Origin: Spirochaetaceae bacterium
GTDB lineage: Bacteria; Myxococcota_A; UBA9160; UBA4427
Direction of reading: 5' to 3'
NCBI GenBank assembly: GCA_020632655.1
Contig: JACKFD010000012.1
Location: 62,001 to 126,000 of the forward strand
DNA length: 64,000 nt
Shown: positions 51,505 to 60,515 of the stretch, one piece after another
Position numbering within the stretch: position 1 is the first letter of the stretch
Layout of the letters: the number at the start of each line of letters is the position of its first letter
Program-made: the position numbers and the translations under genes
Notes under the pieces: generated by a model
What the model was told of the DNA's origin: nothing
Databases searched by the model: none
What the model saw: the letters and a program-made list of their open reading frames with translations, nothing else

Positions 51505-52502
51505 GCCGCGCTGGTCGCGACCTGCGCCCCGGCGCCGAGCCGCGCCATCACGTGCGCGATGATCGACTGCACGGAGCGGTCGAAGGACGTGTTGTCCACG
51601 ACCGGTACGTCGCATCGCTCGGCGAGCTCGAGCAGATGGCGTTGGATCGCGAGGATGCCCTCGAGGTGGTCGATGTAGCGATGGGGCGTGCGTCGGCCCT
51701 GCACGACGGCGCGGGCGTGGAAGCGGCTGCGGAGCGCCTCCTCGTCGCGGGTCGCGACGACGAGCAGGACGACCTCGGCGGCCTCGCGATAGGCCGCGAG
51801 ATCGAGCAGGTCGGGGACGATCGAGACGCCGTCGATCACGAGATGCGCGCTCTCGGAGATCGTGCGCTCGATCGAAGCGCGAACGCCGATCGAGACGGCG
51901 GCGGCCTGGGCGCGGAACCCGTCGATCACGCTCGGTGGGGCGCCGACGCCGCGCGGGAGCTTCTCGTGGGCCTCGTAGGACGAGGCGTGGATCGCGGGCA
52001 CGAGCTCCTCGGGGATCAAGAGGCGCATGATCTGGCGGATCGAGTCGGTCGATTGCACGCGGCCGATGCCGAGTCGGCGGGCGACCTCGAGCGAGAGGGA
52101 GGTCTTGCCGACGCCCGAGGTGCCGGCGAGGAGGAGCACGACCGGTCGGTCGGACTCGCGATAGCGGCGCCAGAGCAGGTAGCGGGCGGCGAGCTCGTCG
52201 CCCGCGCGATGCTGGATCACGCGATGGGCGAGCTCGCGGAGGTCGGCGCGGTCGATGCGATGGATGCCCGACGCGACGAGCTCGTGCTCGATGTCGCGTG
52301 CCACGGCCATCGCCTGGCCCGGCTCCATCGCCGCCGCGAGCAGCGACTGCGAGAGCAGCCCTTTCGAGAAGGGCATCTGCTCGCCGTGCCCGACGACGAC
52401 GATGCCGAGCTCGTCTTCGGCGCTCGTGGCGGAGTCGAACGCGGCGTCCGGGCGGGCGTCGGTCCCGATCGAGGAGGGCTGCGGCAGGGGCGGCTCCGCC
52501 AT
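51501..52502 (-). CDS. ATP-cone / 2-phosphoglycerate kinase-like P-loop protein
   Basis: A 333-residue protein. Residues ~32-100 (GIVVVGHGEQMPFSKGLLSQ) look like an ATP-cone domain. Walker A GTSGVGKTS is at 127-135, followed by a kinase-like core (LVIDGVSIVPDLL). The arrangement matches bacterial proteins called 2-phosphoglycerate kinase, whose archaeal relatives make 2,3-bisphosphoglycerate. The substrate here is not known. ATG 52502 has a poor ribosome site. tRNA-Phe lies just upstream on the same strand. Confidence 0.82.
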   Translation of the reverse strand: MAEPPLPQPSSIGTDARPDAAFDSATSAEDELGIVVVGHGEQMPFSKGLLSQSLLAAAMEPGQAMAVARDIEHELVASGIHRIDRADLRELAHRVIQHRAGDELAARYLLWRRYRESDRPVVLLLAGTSGVGKTSLSLEVARRLGIGRVQSTDSIRQIMRLLIPEELVPAIHASSYEAHEKLPRGVGAPPSVIDGFRAQAAAVSIGVRASIERTISESAHLVIDGVSIVPDLLDLAAYREAAEVVLLVVATRDEEALRSRFHARAVVQGRRTPHRYIDHLEGILAIQRHLLELAERCDVPVVDNTSFDRSVQSIIAHVMARLGAGAQVATSAA

Positions 52503-52556
52503 GGATGGCAATCCGGACTCTCTCTCGGGCCTCGCGCGGTCGGGTCGGTCGGGAGG

Positions 52557-52632
52557 TGGTGGCCCAGGGCGGGGTCGAACCGCCGACACCGCGATTTTCA
52601 GTCGCGTGCTCTACCAGCTGAGCTACCGGGCC
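52557..52632 (-). tRNA. tRNA-Phe (GAA)
   Basis: The minus strand folds as a cloverleaf: acceptor GGCCCGG/CTGGGCC (one G-T pair), D-arm TAGCTCAGCTGGTAGAGC, anticodon stem CGCGA/TCGCG with loop CTGAAAA (anticodon GAA), T-arm with GGTTCGACCCC, discriminator A and encoded CCA. Confidence 0.96.
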
Positions 52633-52646
52633 ACCGAAGGACGCGA

Positions 52647-52674
52647 AGCTTACCCGACGCCACGCCGGCGTCGA
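52647..52674 (-). promoter_or_regulatory. Candidate promoter of tRNA-Phe
   Basis: On the minus strand TCGACG (52669-52674) and TAAGCT (52647-52652) are 16 nt apart, and the start site would fall about 7-8 nt before the tRNA. The -35 and spacer lie inside a 28-bp repeat that also occurs further upstream. Confidence 0.4.
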
Positions 52675-52728
52675 GGCCGCTCGGAGGATCGGATGAGGTT
52701 CCCGACGCCACGCCGGCGTCGAGGCCGC
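52653..52728. repeat. Pair of identical 28-bp direct repeats upstream of tRNA-Phe
   Basis: Identical 28-bp copies at 52653-52680 and 52701-52728, 48 bp apart, each hold the inverted repeat GACGCC-N5-GGCGTC. They lie upstream of tRNA-Phe on its strand. Confidence 0.95.
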
Positions 52729-52837
52729 ACGACGGCTTGCGGTCGAGCGCCCGGTCGAAGGGCGGGGATCGCTCCGGATCCCAAGGGGGTTGCCGGCTGC
52801 ATGGCGGCGGGGGCTCAAGCGGGGCGCCGGCTCGTCG

Positions 52838-53662
52838 ATGTCGATTGCCATGAATGCGGAATCCTCCACCGGGGCCGTCATCGCACAGGCCACCGACGGC
52901 CTCCTCCACGGGTTCCGACCGATCGGGAGCTTCCTCTCGAAGGACGGGATTCGGCCGAAGCGCGCTCCGGCAGGCTTCCGCCGGATCCCGGTCATCCTGC
53001 TCGGACTCGTCCTGCTCGGCGCCGGGAGTGCCGGCGCGGAGGATGCGGACGACCCGGAAGGCGCGAGCCCCGAGCCGACGATCGAGCTGGCCGGTCCGGC
53101 GCTCGTCGAGGCGATCCGGGACGGGGGCTTCGTCCTCTATCTGCGGCACATGGAGACCGATCGAGGGCGGCCCGACGCGGAGCAGATCGACCTCGCCGAC
53201 TGCGCCACGCAACGGGTGCTCTCTGCCGAGGGGCGCGGGCAGGCGGACCGGATCGGACGCGCGTTGACGGAGTTGAGCGTGCCGGTGGGCGCGGTCTGGA
53301 GCAGCCCCTACTGCCGGTGTCGGGACACGGCGCTGCTCGCGTTCGGCGGAAGTCGGACCGACGACGCCCTGCGCTATGCGCGGCACGAGGCGACCGCCGA
53401 GCGCGAAGCGCTCGCGGAGGCGTTGCGGGAGCGGCTCTCGAGGGCCCCCGCCGACGGCACGAACACGGTCCTCGTCTCCCACTCGACCAACATGCTCTTC
53501 GCGACCGGTGTGTCACCGCGTCCCGAGGGCGCGCTCTACGTCTTCCGACCGGAGGGCGCGGCGGGCTTTCGCATGGTGGGACGGATCCTGCCGGACCAAT
53601 GGGAACGCCTGCTCGTCCAGGTGCCCGCGCGCGAGGGCGCATCGCCCGCGTCTCCGCGTTAG
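52838..53662 (+). CDS. Secreted histidine phosphatase family protein
   Basis: A 274-residue protein. A hydrophobic segment (IPVILLGLVLLGAGSAGAED) looks like a signal peptide or anchor, preceded by ~50 poorly conserved residues, so the start is uncertain. The histidine-phosphatase core has LYLRHMETDRG (RHM in place of RHG), SSPYCRCRDTA (RxxxT) and VLVSHSTN (second His). The catalytic His is present. The reaction and substrate are unknown. The stop TAG lies inside a 32-bp repeat. Confidence 0.8.
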   Translation: MSIAMNAESSTGAVIAQATDGLLHGFRPIGSFLSKDGIRPKRAPAGFRRIPVILLGLVLLGAGSAGAEDADDPEGASPEPTIELAGPALVEAIRDGGFVLYLRHMETDRGRPDAEQIDLADCATQRVLSAEGRGQADRIGRALTELSVPVGAVWSSPYCRCRDTALLAFGGSRTDDALRYARHEATAEREALAEALRERLSRAPADGTNTVLVSHSTNMLFATGVSPRPEGALYVFRPEGAAGFRMVGRILPDQWERLLVQVPAREGASPASPR

Positions 53663-53747
53663 TCCGCCGCGAGGGTGGATGACCTGCGTCACGGCGCGGG
53701 CCCGCCGCGGCCGTGCATCGCCCGCTTCTCCGCGTTGGTCCGCCGCG
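53640..53747. repeat. 32-bp direct repeat pair flanking a hairpin
   Basis: A 32-bp copy at 53640-53671 (spanning the histidine-phosphatase TAG) and a second at 53716-53747 differ at two positions, one changing TAG to TGG. The GC hairpin 53690-53715 lies directly before the second copy. Confidence 0.88.
53690..53715. terminator. GC hairpin between convergent genes
   Basis: CACGGC (53690-53695) pairs with GCCGTG (53710-53715), and the interior includes the palindrome GCGGGCCCGC. It lies between the convergent histidine phosphatase and cyclophilin genes. No T-run is present. Confidence 0.5.
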
Positions 53748-53753
53748 CCGGCG

Positions 53754-54518
53754 TCAGCTCGCGGGCGGATCGTCCGCCTGGTCGTCCGTCCGGAGCGAGG
53801 GTGCCAGGGCGGAGACGGGACCGACGATCGAGACGTGCTTCATCACCACGTTCTCGATCGGCCGGTCGCGCGGTCCCCATCGCCCCGTGCGATCCGTCTG
53901 GACGCGGCTGATCGCGTCCACGAGCTCGAGCCCCGCGACCACGCGCCCGATCGGCGTGTAGCGGCCGTCGAGATTGCGGTCGTCGGCCTGCATCACGAAG
54001 AACTGGGTGCTGGTCGAGCCCGGTCGACCACGATTGCCGAGGCCGACGACGCCGCGCACGAAGGGGGCCTCGCCGAACTCGTCCGGGAGCTGCTCGTCGT
54101 GGCCGCCGAGGCCGTCGTTGGTCGGGTCCCGATCCCGGGAGCGGGGATCACCGCCCTGGATCATGAAGTCCGGGATCACGCGATGGAAGGTCGTGCCGTC
54201 GTAGTAGCCGGCGCTCGCGAGCTCGATGATCCGCGCGACCGTGACCGGTGCGAGCTCGGGCATCAGCTCGATGTCGATGTGGCCCGGACCGGCCGATCCG
54301 TCGATCTCGAGTCGGAGGACGGGGTGGCTCGGGTCGCTCGGCCAGGCGAAGGGATGGGACGCGGTCGGGCTCGTCGTCGTCGCCTGGCGCGCATCGGGAT
54401 CCGTCTCGACGCGGTTGCAGCCGGGCGAGGTCGCGAGGCCGAGGAGGGCGGTGAGGACCAGGCTCGCGAGGCGTCTCGGGGACGTCGCGTCCGTTGCGTG
54501 TGTTAGCGTGCCGCGCAT
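53754..54518 (-). CDS. Cyclophilin-type peptidyl-prolyl isomerase, lipoprotein
   Basis: A 254-residue protein with signal peptide and lipobox (VLTALLGLATSPGCN), then a cyclophilin domain: IDIELMPELAPVTVARIIELA, YYDGTTFHRVIPDFMIQGGDP and STSTQFFVMQAD. It would accelerate prolyl isomerisation of periplasmic proteins. The active-site Arg (FHRV) and Gln residues (MIQGGD, QFF) are present. The start ATG 54518 overlaps the divergent gamma-glutamyltransferase start. Confidence 0.93.
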   Translation of the reverse strand: MRGTLTHATDATSPRRLASLVLTALLGLATSPGCNRVETDPDARQATTTSPTASHPFAWPSDPSHPVLRLEIDGSAGPGHIDIELMPELAPVTVARIIELASAGYYDGTTFHRVIPDFMIQGGDPRSRDRDPTNDGLGGHDEQLPDEFGEAPFVRGVVGLGNRGRPGSTSTQFFVMQADDRNLDGRYTPIGRVVAGLELVDAISRVQTDRTGRWGPRDRPIENVVMKHVSIVGPVSALAPSLRTDDQADDPPAS

Positions 54519-56346
54519 GCGGAAGACATCGACCGGAGCGATCGCGGAGCTGAGCCCTTTGCTGGACCGGAACGCCGCCGGTCGTCGTCGTCGGCGGCGT
54601 CGGTCCACGTCGGCTCGGATCGTTCTGCTCGTCCTGCTCCTGCTCGCGGGTCCGTTCACCCAGGGCTGCGACGCGGCGGAGCCCGCGCTGCCCGCGGCGG
54701 GCGCGTCGGCGACGGGACGCGCGGGCATGGTGGTCTCGACCCATCACGCCGCCGCGAAGGCCGGTGCGCGCATCCTCGCCGAGGGCGGCAATGCCGTCGA
54801 CGCGGCGGTCGCGACGGCCTTCGCCGTCGGCGTGGCGCAGCCCTTCTCCGCCGGCGTGGGCGGCGGCGCCTTCGCGCTCGTGCGCCTGCCGGACGGCACG
54901 TTGCGGGCGCTCGATGCACGGGAGACGGCGCCGGCTGCCGCCTCGTCGACGATGTACGTCGACCCGGGCGTGCCGAAGGGCGCGTCGGTCCACGGGCCGC
55001 TCGCGGTGGCCGTGCCCGCCTTCGTGCCGGGGATGGTCGAGCTGCTGCGGGCGCACGGGACGATGCCCCTCGCGCAGGTGCTCGGGCCGGCGATCGAGCT
55101 GGCGGAGCAGGGCGTCGAGATCGGCCCCTACCACGCGCGCATGGCGGGCTACATGCGCGGGCGACTCTCGCGCGAGACCTTCCCCGAGACCTGGCGTATC
55201 CAGTTCGAGCCCTTCGATCCGTCGGCGATGGTCGGTGCGCGACTCGTGCAGAAGGACCTCGCCGAGTCGCTGCGTCTGCTTTCGCAGCGCGGCGAGGCCG
55301 TCTTCCGGGACGGCGTGGTCGGCCGGGCCATCGTCGAGGAGGTCCGGTCCCGGGGCGGTCTGCTCAGCCTCGACGACCTGCGCGCCTATCGCCCGCGCTG
55401 GCGGGAGCCCGTCGTGGGCACCTATCGCGGCATCCGGGTCGCGAGCTTTCCACCGCCTTCCTCCGGTGGCGCCGTGCTCGTGCAGGCGTTGAACGTGCTC
55501 GAAGGCTTCGAGCTGGCGACGCTCGCGCGCGACGGGGCACCGGCGATCCATCGCGTGACCGAGGCGATGAAGCTCGCCTTCGCCGACCGGGCGGCCTACA
55601 TGGGTGACTCCGACTTCGTCGACGTGCCGATCGCGCGTCTGGTCTCGAAGCCCTACGCCGAGGCCCAGCGCGCCCGCATCGACGCCTCGAAGGCGACCGA
55701 GATCCGCGGCCCCGGGCAGCTGCCCGACGACGCGGGCACGACCCATCTCTCCGTCACCGACGCCGAGGGCCGCGCCGTCGCGCTCACGATGACGATCAAC
55801 ACGCCCTTCGGCTCGGGGATCACGGCGAGGGGCACGGGCGTCGTGCTGAACAACGAGATGGACGACTTCGCCGTCGCGACGAACACGCCCAACAGCTACG
55901 GCCTCGTCGACACCCGGGGCGCGAACCTGCCGGCGCCCAACAAGCGGCCGCTCTCGAGCATGACGCCGACGATCCTCGATCGCGACGGGCGGCTCTTCAT
56001 GGTGAGTGGCAGCCCGGGCGGACCGCGGATCATCTCGACGACGCTGCTCACGATCCTCGACGTCGTCGACTGGGGCCGGGATCCGCAGACCGCCGTCGGC
56101 TCGCCCCGCTACCACCATCAATGGGATCCGAATCGGCTTTCCGTCGAGCCGGAGGTGTCCGACGCGGTCGTCGCCGAGCTCGAGGCGCTCGGGCACGAGG
56201 TCGAGCGCAGCCCGCGTCATTGGTCGGCGGCCGAGGTGATCGTCGTCGATCCGGTGACGGGGCTGCATCGCGGCGGGTCGGACCCGCGCACGGACGGCGC
56301 CGCGATCGGCTGGGACGGTCCGCCCGCGCAGGATGCGCCCCGTTAG
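54517..56346 (+). CDS. ggt: Gamma-glutamyltransferase, exported
   Basis: A 609-residue autoprocessing enzyme that hydrolyses or transfers gamma-glutamyl groups such as glutathione's. The signal (ARIVLLVLLLLAGPFTQGC) may be a lipoprotein signal. ILAEGGNAVDAAVATAFA and GGVG-type blocks are in the large subunit; the small subunit begins at Thr408 in GTTHLSV, followed by INTPFGSGI and SSMTPTIL. ATG 54517 shares CATG with the divergent cyclophilin; TTG 54559, with GGAG upstream, is an alternative start. Confidence 0.93.
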   Translation: MRKTSTGAIAELSPLLDRNAAGRRRRRRRSTSARIVLLVLLLLAGPFTQGCDAAEPALPAAGASATGRAGMVVSTHHAAAKAGARILAEGGNAVDAAVATAFAVGVAQPFSAGVGGGAFALVRLPDGTLRALDARETAPAAASSTMYVDPGVPKGASVHGPLAVAVPAFVPGMVELLRAHGTMPLAQVLGPAIELAEQGVEIGPYHARMAGYMRGRLSRETFPETWRIQFEPFDPSAMVGARLVQKDLAESLRLLSQRGEAVFRDGVVGRAIVEEVRSRGGLLSLDDLRAYRPRWREPVVGTYRGIRVASFPPPSSGGAVLVQALNVLEGFELATLARDGAPAIHRVTEAMKLAFADRAAYMGDSDFVDVPIARLVSKPYAEAQRARIDASKATEIRGPGQLPDDAGTTHLSVTDAEGRAVALTMTINTPFGSGITARGTGVVLNNEMDDFAVATNTPNSYGLVDTRGANLPAPNKRPLSSMTPTILDRDGRLFMVSGSPGGPRIISTTLLTILDVVDWGRDPQTAVGSPRYHHQWDPNRLSVEPEVSDAVVAELEALGHEVERSPRHWSAAEVIVVDPVTGLHRGGSDPRTDGAAIGWDGPPAQDAPR

Positions 56347-56412
56347 GCGCGTCTTCCGGGATGTCCGCCGCGTTTCGCGCGTTACGCCGCCGCCCGCTCC
56401 GCTCCGACCCGC

Positions 56413-59070
56413 TCAGGGATGGACGGCGCTCACGCTGTAGGCGTCGAGCCGGAAGATGCGGCGCGCGACGCGCAGCACGTCGTCGGGCGTGACGGCGGCG
56501 AGCGCTCCGGGATAGCGCTCGGTGTGGTCGGGGCCGAGGCCGTAGATCGCGTCGAGGGCGATGTGGGCGGCGCGGGCGTGGCTGCGCTGGGAGTCGATCG
56601 CGAAGCTTCCGGCGCCGTAGCGGATCGCGCGTTCGAGCTCGTCGGCGGCGGGCGCCGACTGGAGCAGTCGATCGATCTCTTCGAAGATCCCCGCGCGTGC
56701 GCGGTCGAGCTTGTCGGGCGCCGTCGCGATGTAGATCGTGAAGTGGCCGGGTGCGAGCCCCTCGACGTTCGAGGCGGAGACCGTGTACGCGAGGCTCTGG
56801 CGGTCCCGGAGCTCGAGGAAGAGGCGTCCGCCCTGGCCGGCGAGGAGCTGGGCGACGAGCTCGAGGGCGTAGCGATCCGGATCGTCGAGGGTGAGCCCGC
56901 GGAAGCCCACGACCAGATGCGCCTGGGCCCGGTCCTTGATCAGCGCCGCTTCGCGTACACCGACCGGCCGCGGCTCCTCCGGAGGTCTCCGCGAGAGCCC
57001 GGGGCCCGACGGCAGCGCGCCGAGATGCTCGACCGCCAGGCGCCCGACCCGCTCGGGGTCGACGTCACCGACGACCGCGAGCGCCGCGCCCTCGGCCCGC
57101 ACGAGTCGGTCGGCGTGCTCTTCGAGTCGCTTGCGACCGAAGCCCTTCACGGTCTCGTGCTCGCCGAGCACGGAGAGCCGGTAGGGATGACGCTCGAACT
57201 CGGTCCGCGCGAAGAGCTGATAGGCGCGTTGGCCGAGGCGATCCTCCCGACGGTCGAGTGCGGCGAGGGTCTCGCGGCGCTCGCGCTCGATCTCCTCGCG
57301 GTCGAAGCGCGGGGTGAGCAGCGCCTCGGCGAGCAGACCGAAGGCCGGGTCGAGGGAGTCGCTCAGGCAGTCGAGGGTGATGCCGAGGGAGTTGCGTCCC
57401 GAGAAGCCGTCGATCTCCGCGGCGAGGGCCTCGACGTCGCGGGCGAACTCGACTGCGCTCCGCTTGCGCGTGCCCCGGGTCCACATCGCGTTCAGGAAGC
57501 GCGTGAGCCCCGAGCTCGACTCGTCCTCGGCGAGCAGCCCGCCGAGGAACGCGAGGCGGGTCGCGACGACCGGCACCTCGGGTCGTCGCAGCACGTGGAC
57601 CGAGAGGCCGTTGTCGAGCTGCGCATCGAATCGCTCGCCGACTCCGTCCGCCGCCAGGCGCATCGGCCCGAAGCGCAGCCGGAGCGCCCGATCGCCCGCT
57701 CCGTCCACCGAGCCCGAGCGGGGGAGCGGACCCGGCTCGACCGTTCGCGACGCCTCGCTCCGGCTTCGCCGCGGCCGCGCGGCCGCCGTGAGTCCGTCCT
57801 CGACCGCCTGACGCAGGGCCCGCTCGTCGAGCTCGGGATCGCCGGACTCGGGTAGCAGCGCCGAGAGGACGAGGGACTCCGGTCGCAGGAAGCGACCCGC
57901 CGCCTGCAGCAGGTCCTCCGGCGTCGCGTGGCGGATGCGCTCGAGGGCGTCGGCCTCGCGCTCCCAGCCGCCCCCGATCGCCTCGAAATGGCCGAGCTTC
58001 GCCGCCACGCCCGACACGCTCTCCCGCTCGAACTGCTCGCTCGCGAGGAAGTTCACCCGCGCGCGCTCGAGCTCCGCCGCCGAGACCGGCTCGCGCCGCA
58101 GCCGGTCGGTCTCCTCGACGACGCGTCGGATCGCTTCGAGCAGGCGTCGCGCATCGGTCTCGAAGCCGATGCTGAACAGACCGCGGTCGAGCGGCGTATA
58201 GGCGCTGGCATCGATCCGGTCGACGAGCCCACGGTCCTCGCGGATGCGTTGCACGAGGCGGCTGGACTCGCACTCGCCGAGCACGTAGGCGAGAAGGTCG
58301 AGGTGTACGGCCTCGGGCTCGTCGAAGCGCGAGGCGGGCCAGGAGAGATCCACGCGATGGCCCTCGAAGGGACGTCGCAGCAGCGCCACACGCAGACCGT
58401 CGGCCTCGGGCTCGAGCGGTCGTGGGCGGCGGGCCTCGCCGGGCGGCGCGTCGGCGAAGAGCCCTTCGATCTCCCGGGCCACCTCGGCCGAGTCGAAGTC
58501 GCCGACCGCGATCACCATCAGGTTGTCGGGCGTGTACCAGCGCTCGAAGAAGCGGCGCACACGTGCCCGATCGAAGCCGGCCACGTTTTCGGCGGGGCCC
58601 AGGATCGGTGCGCCGTAGGGATGGGTCCGGTAGGCGGTTCGGAAGGCGAGGTCGCCGAGGACGTGGGCGGGCGTGTCCTCCGAGCGCCGGATCTCCTCGA
58701 GCACGACCTCGCGTTCGCGCACGATCTCGTCCTCGTCGAAGCGCGAGTGACGGATCGCGTCCACGAGCACGGCGAGTCCCTGTCGCCAGGCCGCCGAGGG
58801 CATCGTCACGTGGTAGACCGTCGCGTCGAAGGACGTGTAGGCGTTGATCTGTCCACCGAGCCCCTCGACCTCGCCGGCGATCTCGCCGACGCCGCGGGTC
58901 GCGGTCCCCTTGAAGAGCATGTGCTCGTGGAAGTGGGCGAGTCCCTCCTCGCCGGGCCGCTCGTCCGCCGAGCCGACGCCCGCCCAGACCTGCAGCTCCA
59001 CGACCGGGGCGCGGTGGCTCTCGCGCAGGAGCAGCTTCAGGCCGTTGGGGAGGACACGACGGAGGGGCAT
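56413..59070 (-). CDS. M16 family metallopeptidase, two M16 halves in one chain
   Basis: An 885-residue zinc peptidase of the pitrilysin family. The first half has the inverted zinc motif HFHEH (46-50) with EVVLEE about 76 residues later; the second half, from ~residue 480, keeps the fold but lacks HxxEH, so it is the non-catalytic partner fused in tandem. There is no clear signal peptide. Divergent from hemW; the start at ATG 59070 lacks a good ribosome site. Confidence 0.93.
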   Translation of the reverse strand: MPLRRVLPNGLKLLLRESHRAPVVELQVWAGVGSADERPGEEGLAHFHEHMLFKGTATRGVGEIAGEVEGLGGQINAYTSFDATVYHVTMPSAAWRQGLAVLVDAIRHSRFDEDEIVREREVVLEEIRRSEDTPAHVLGDLAFRTAYRTHPYGAPILGPAENVAGFDRARVRRFFERWYTPDNLMVIAVGDFDSAEVAREIEGLFADAPPGEARRPRPLEPEADGLRVALLRRPFEGHRVDLSWPASRFDEPEAVHLDLLAYVLGECESSRLVQRIREDRGLVDRIDASAYTPLDRGLFSIGFETDARRLLEAIRRVVEETDRLRREPVSAAELERARVNFLASEQFERESVSGVAAKLGHFEAIGGGWEREADALERIRHATPEDLLQAAGRFLRPESLVLSALLPESGDPELDERALRQAVEDGLTAAARPRRSRSEASRTVEPGPLPRSGSVDGAGDRALRLRFGPMRLAADGVGERFDAQLDNGLSVHVLRRPEVPVVATRLAFLGGLLAEDESSSGLTRFLNAMWTRGTRKRSAVEFARDVEALAAEIDGFSGRNSLGITLDCLSDSLDPAFGLLAEALLTPRFDREEIERERRETLAALDRREDRLGQRAYQLFARTEFERHPYRLSVLGEHETVKGFGRKRLEEHADRLVRAEGAALAVVGDVDPERVGRLAVEHLGALPSGPGLSRRPPEEPRPVGVREAALIKDRAQAHLVVGFRGLTLDDPDRYALELVAQLLAGQGGRLFLELRDRQSLAYTVSASNVEGLAPGHFTIYIATAPDKLDRARAGIFEEIDRLLQSAPAADELERAIRYGAGSFAIDSQRSHARAAHIALDAIYGLGPDHTERYPGALAAVTPDDVLRVARRIFRLDAYSVSAVHP

Positions 59071-59153
59071 TCGCTGGGACAAAGCGGGCGGAGGGTACCG
59101 GAGGCCCGGCGTGCGCGCAGGACGCCGGCGGCCCGCCGGACTAGCCTCCGCGC

Positions 59154-60437
59154 ATGTCGGAACGCCTGGTCGCGCGCAGCCCATCGCCCGTCGCCGGGTC
59201 GTCGTCCTCCGCCGCCGACGCTTCGTCGGCCTTCGACGACGGCGCCGTCGGGGTCTACGTGCACTGGCCCTTCTGCGAGCGGGTCTGTCCCTACTGCGAC
59301 TTCGCCGTGATCGCGGCGCGAAGGCCCGATCGCGCGCTCGAGGACCGCGTGGCCAGCGCGATCCGGCGAGAGCTCGAGGCGCGTCGGGCCGACTTCGCGG
59401 GTCGCCGCCTGGCGAGTATCTACCTCGGCGGGGGGACGCCCTCGCTGTGTCGTCCCGAGACGATCGCTGTCCTCGTCGCGGCCGTGCGGACGGCGTTCCC
59501 GACCGACGCGTCCATGCCGGTCGAGACGACCCTCGAGCTCAACCCGAGCACGACGGAGCTTTCGCGCCTGCCCGCCTTCCGGGACGCGGGTGTCGATCGG
59601 CTCTCGATCGGCATCCAGTCCTTCGACGATCGGCAGCTGAAACGCCTGGGCCGCGCCCATCGCCGCCCGGTCGCGCTCCGGACCCTCGAGGCCGCGCGCG
59701 ACGCCGGCTTCGACAACGTCTCGATCGACCTGATCTTCGGCGGTCCCGATCAGACCCTCGCGGATCTCGATCGCGACCTCGACGCGCTGCTCGGCTGGCG
59801 ACCCGAGCACGTCTCGACCTACGAGCTGACCTGGGAGCCCGACACGCCCTTCGGTCGCGCGCTCGCCCGCGGCCGACTCGAGGCCTGCGACGAGGCGCTC
59901 GCCGTCGAGATGATGGCGCGCATCGAGTCGCGCCTCGAAGCCGCTGGCCTCGAGCGCTACGAGATCTCGAGCTACGCGCGACCCGGACGACGCGCCCGGC
60001 ACAACGCGCGCTACTGGCAGCGGGAGGCCGTGCTGGGGCTCGGTCTCGGTGCGCACTCCTTCGAGGCGCGGACGGCCGCGCATCCCCACGGCGCCCGGCG
60101 CGCGAATCCGCGTGGGCTGGACGACTGGCTCGCCGCCGTCGCGCGCACGCCGGCGCGGGCGGGGGCGCTCGAGACGCTCTCCCTCGAGACCGCGCGCGGC
60201 GAGGCCGTCTTCCTCGCGTTGCGGCAGCGGGAGGGACTCTCGGCCCGGCGCTTCGCCGCCGAGTTCGGCGCCCCGCCGCGCCACTTCTTCGCGGCGGAGA
60301 TCGACGACCTGGTCGCACGGGGCTGGCTCGTCGAGGGGCGGACCGCGCCGGGCGATCTCGTGCTCAGTCCCGCCGGACGGCTCGTCGCGGACAGCGTGGC
60401 GGCCGAGTTCGTCGCGGTCGGGGCGGCGCGTGGATGA
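59154..60437 (+). CDS. hemW: Radical SAM haem chaperone HemW
   Basis: A 427-residue radical SAM protein: VHWPFCERVCPYCDF has Cys41, Cys45 and Cys48 (CxxxCxxC), with YLGGGTPS, GIQSFDD and the C-terminal HemN-like wing domain. It lacks the extra N-terminal features of HemN, so it fits HemW, which binds and inserts haem. It is followed by hrcA, a common gene order. The ATG start lacks a clear ribosome site. Confidence 0.88.
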   Translation: MSERLVARSPSPVAGSSSSAADASSAFDDGAVGVYVHWPFCERVCPYCDFAVIAARRPDRALEDRVASAIRRELEARRADFAGRRLASIYLGGGTPSLCRPETIAVLVAAVRTAFPTDASMPVETTLELNPSTTELSRLPAFRDAGVDRLSIGIQSFDDRQLKRLGRAHRRPVALRTLEAARDAGFDNVSIDLIFGGPDQTLADLDRDLDALLGWRPEHVSTYELTWEPDTPFGRALARGRLEACDEALAVEMMARIESRLEAAGLERYEISSYARPGRRARHNARYWQREAVLGLGLGAHSFEARTAAHPHGARRANPRGLDDWLAAVARTPARAGALETLSLETARGEAVFLALRQREGLSARRFAAEFGAPPRHFFAAEIDDLVARGWLVEGRTAPGDLVLSPAGRLVADSVAAEFVAVGAARG

Positions 60438-60515
60438 CGGCGCGGCGCGTTTCCCGCGCGCCGGTCCAACGCCTGTACGAACGTTTCCGGCGTGCCCGTC
60501 GAGCGCCCGCGTGAA

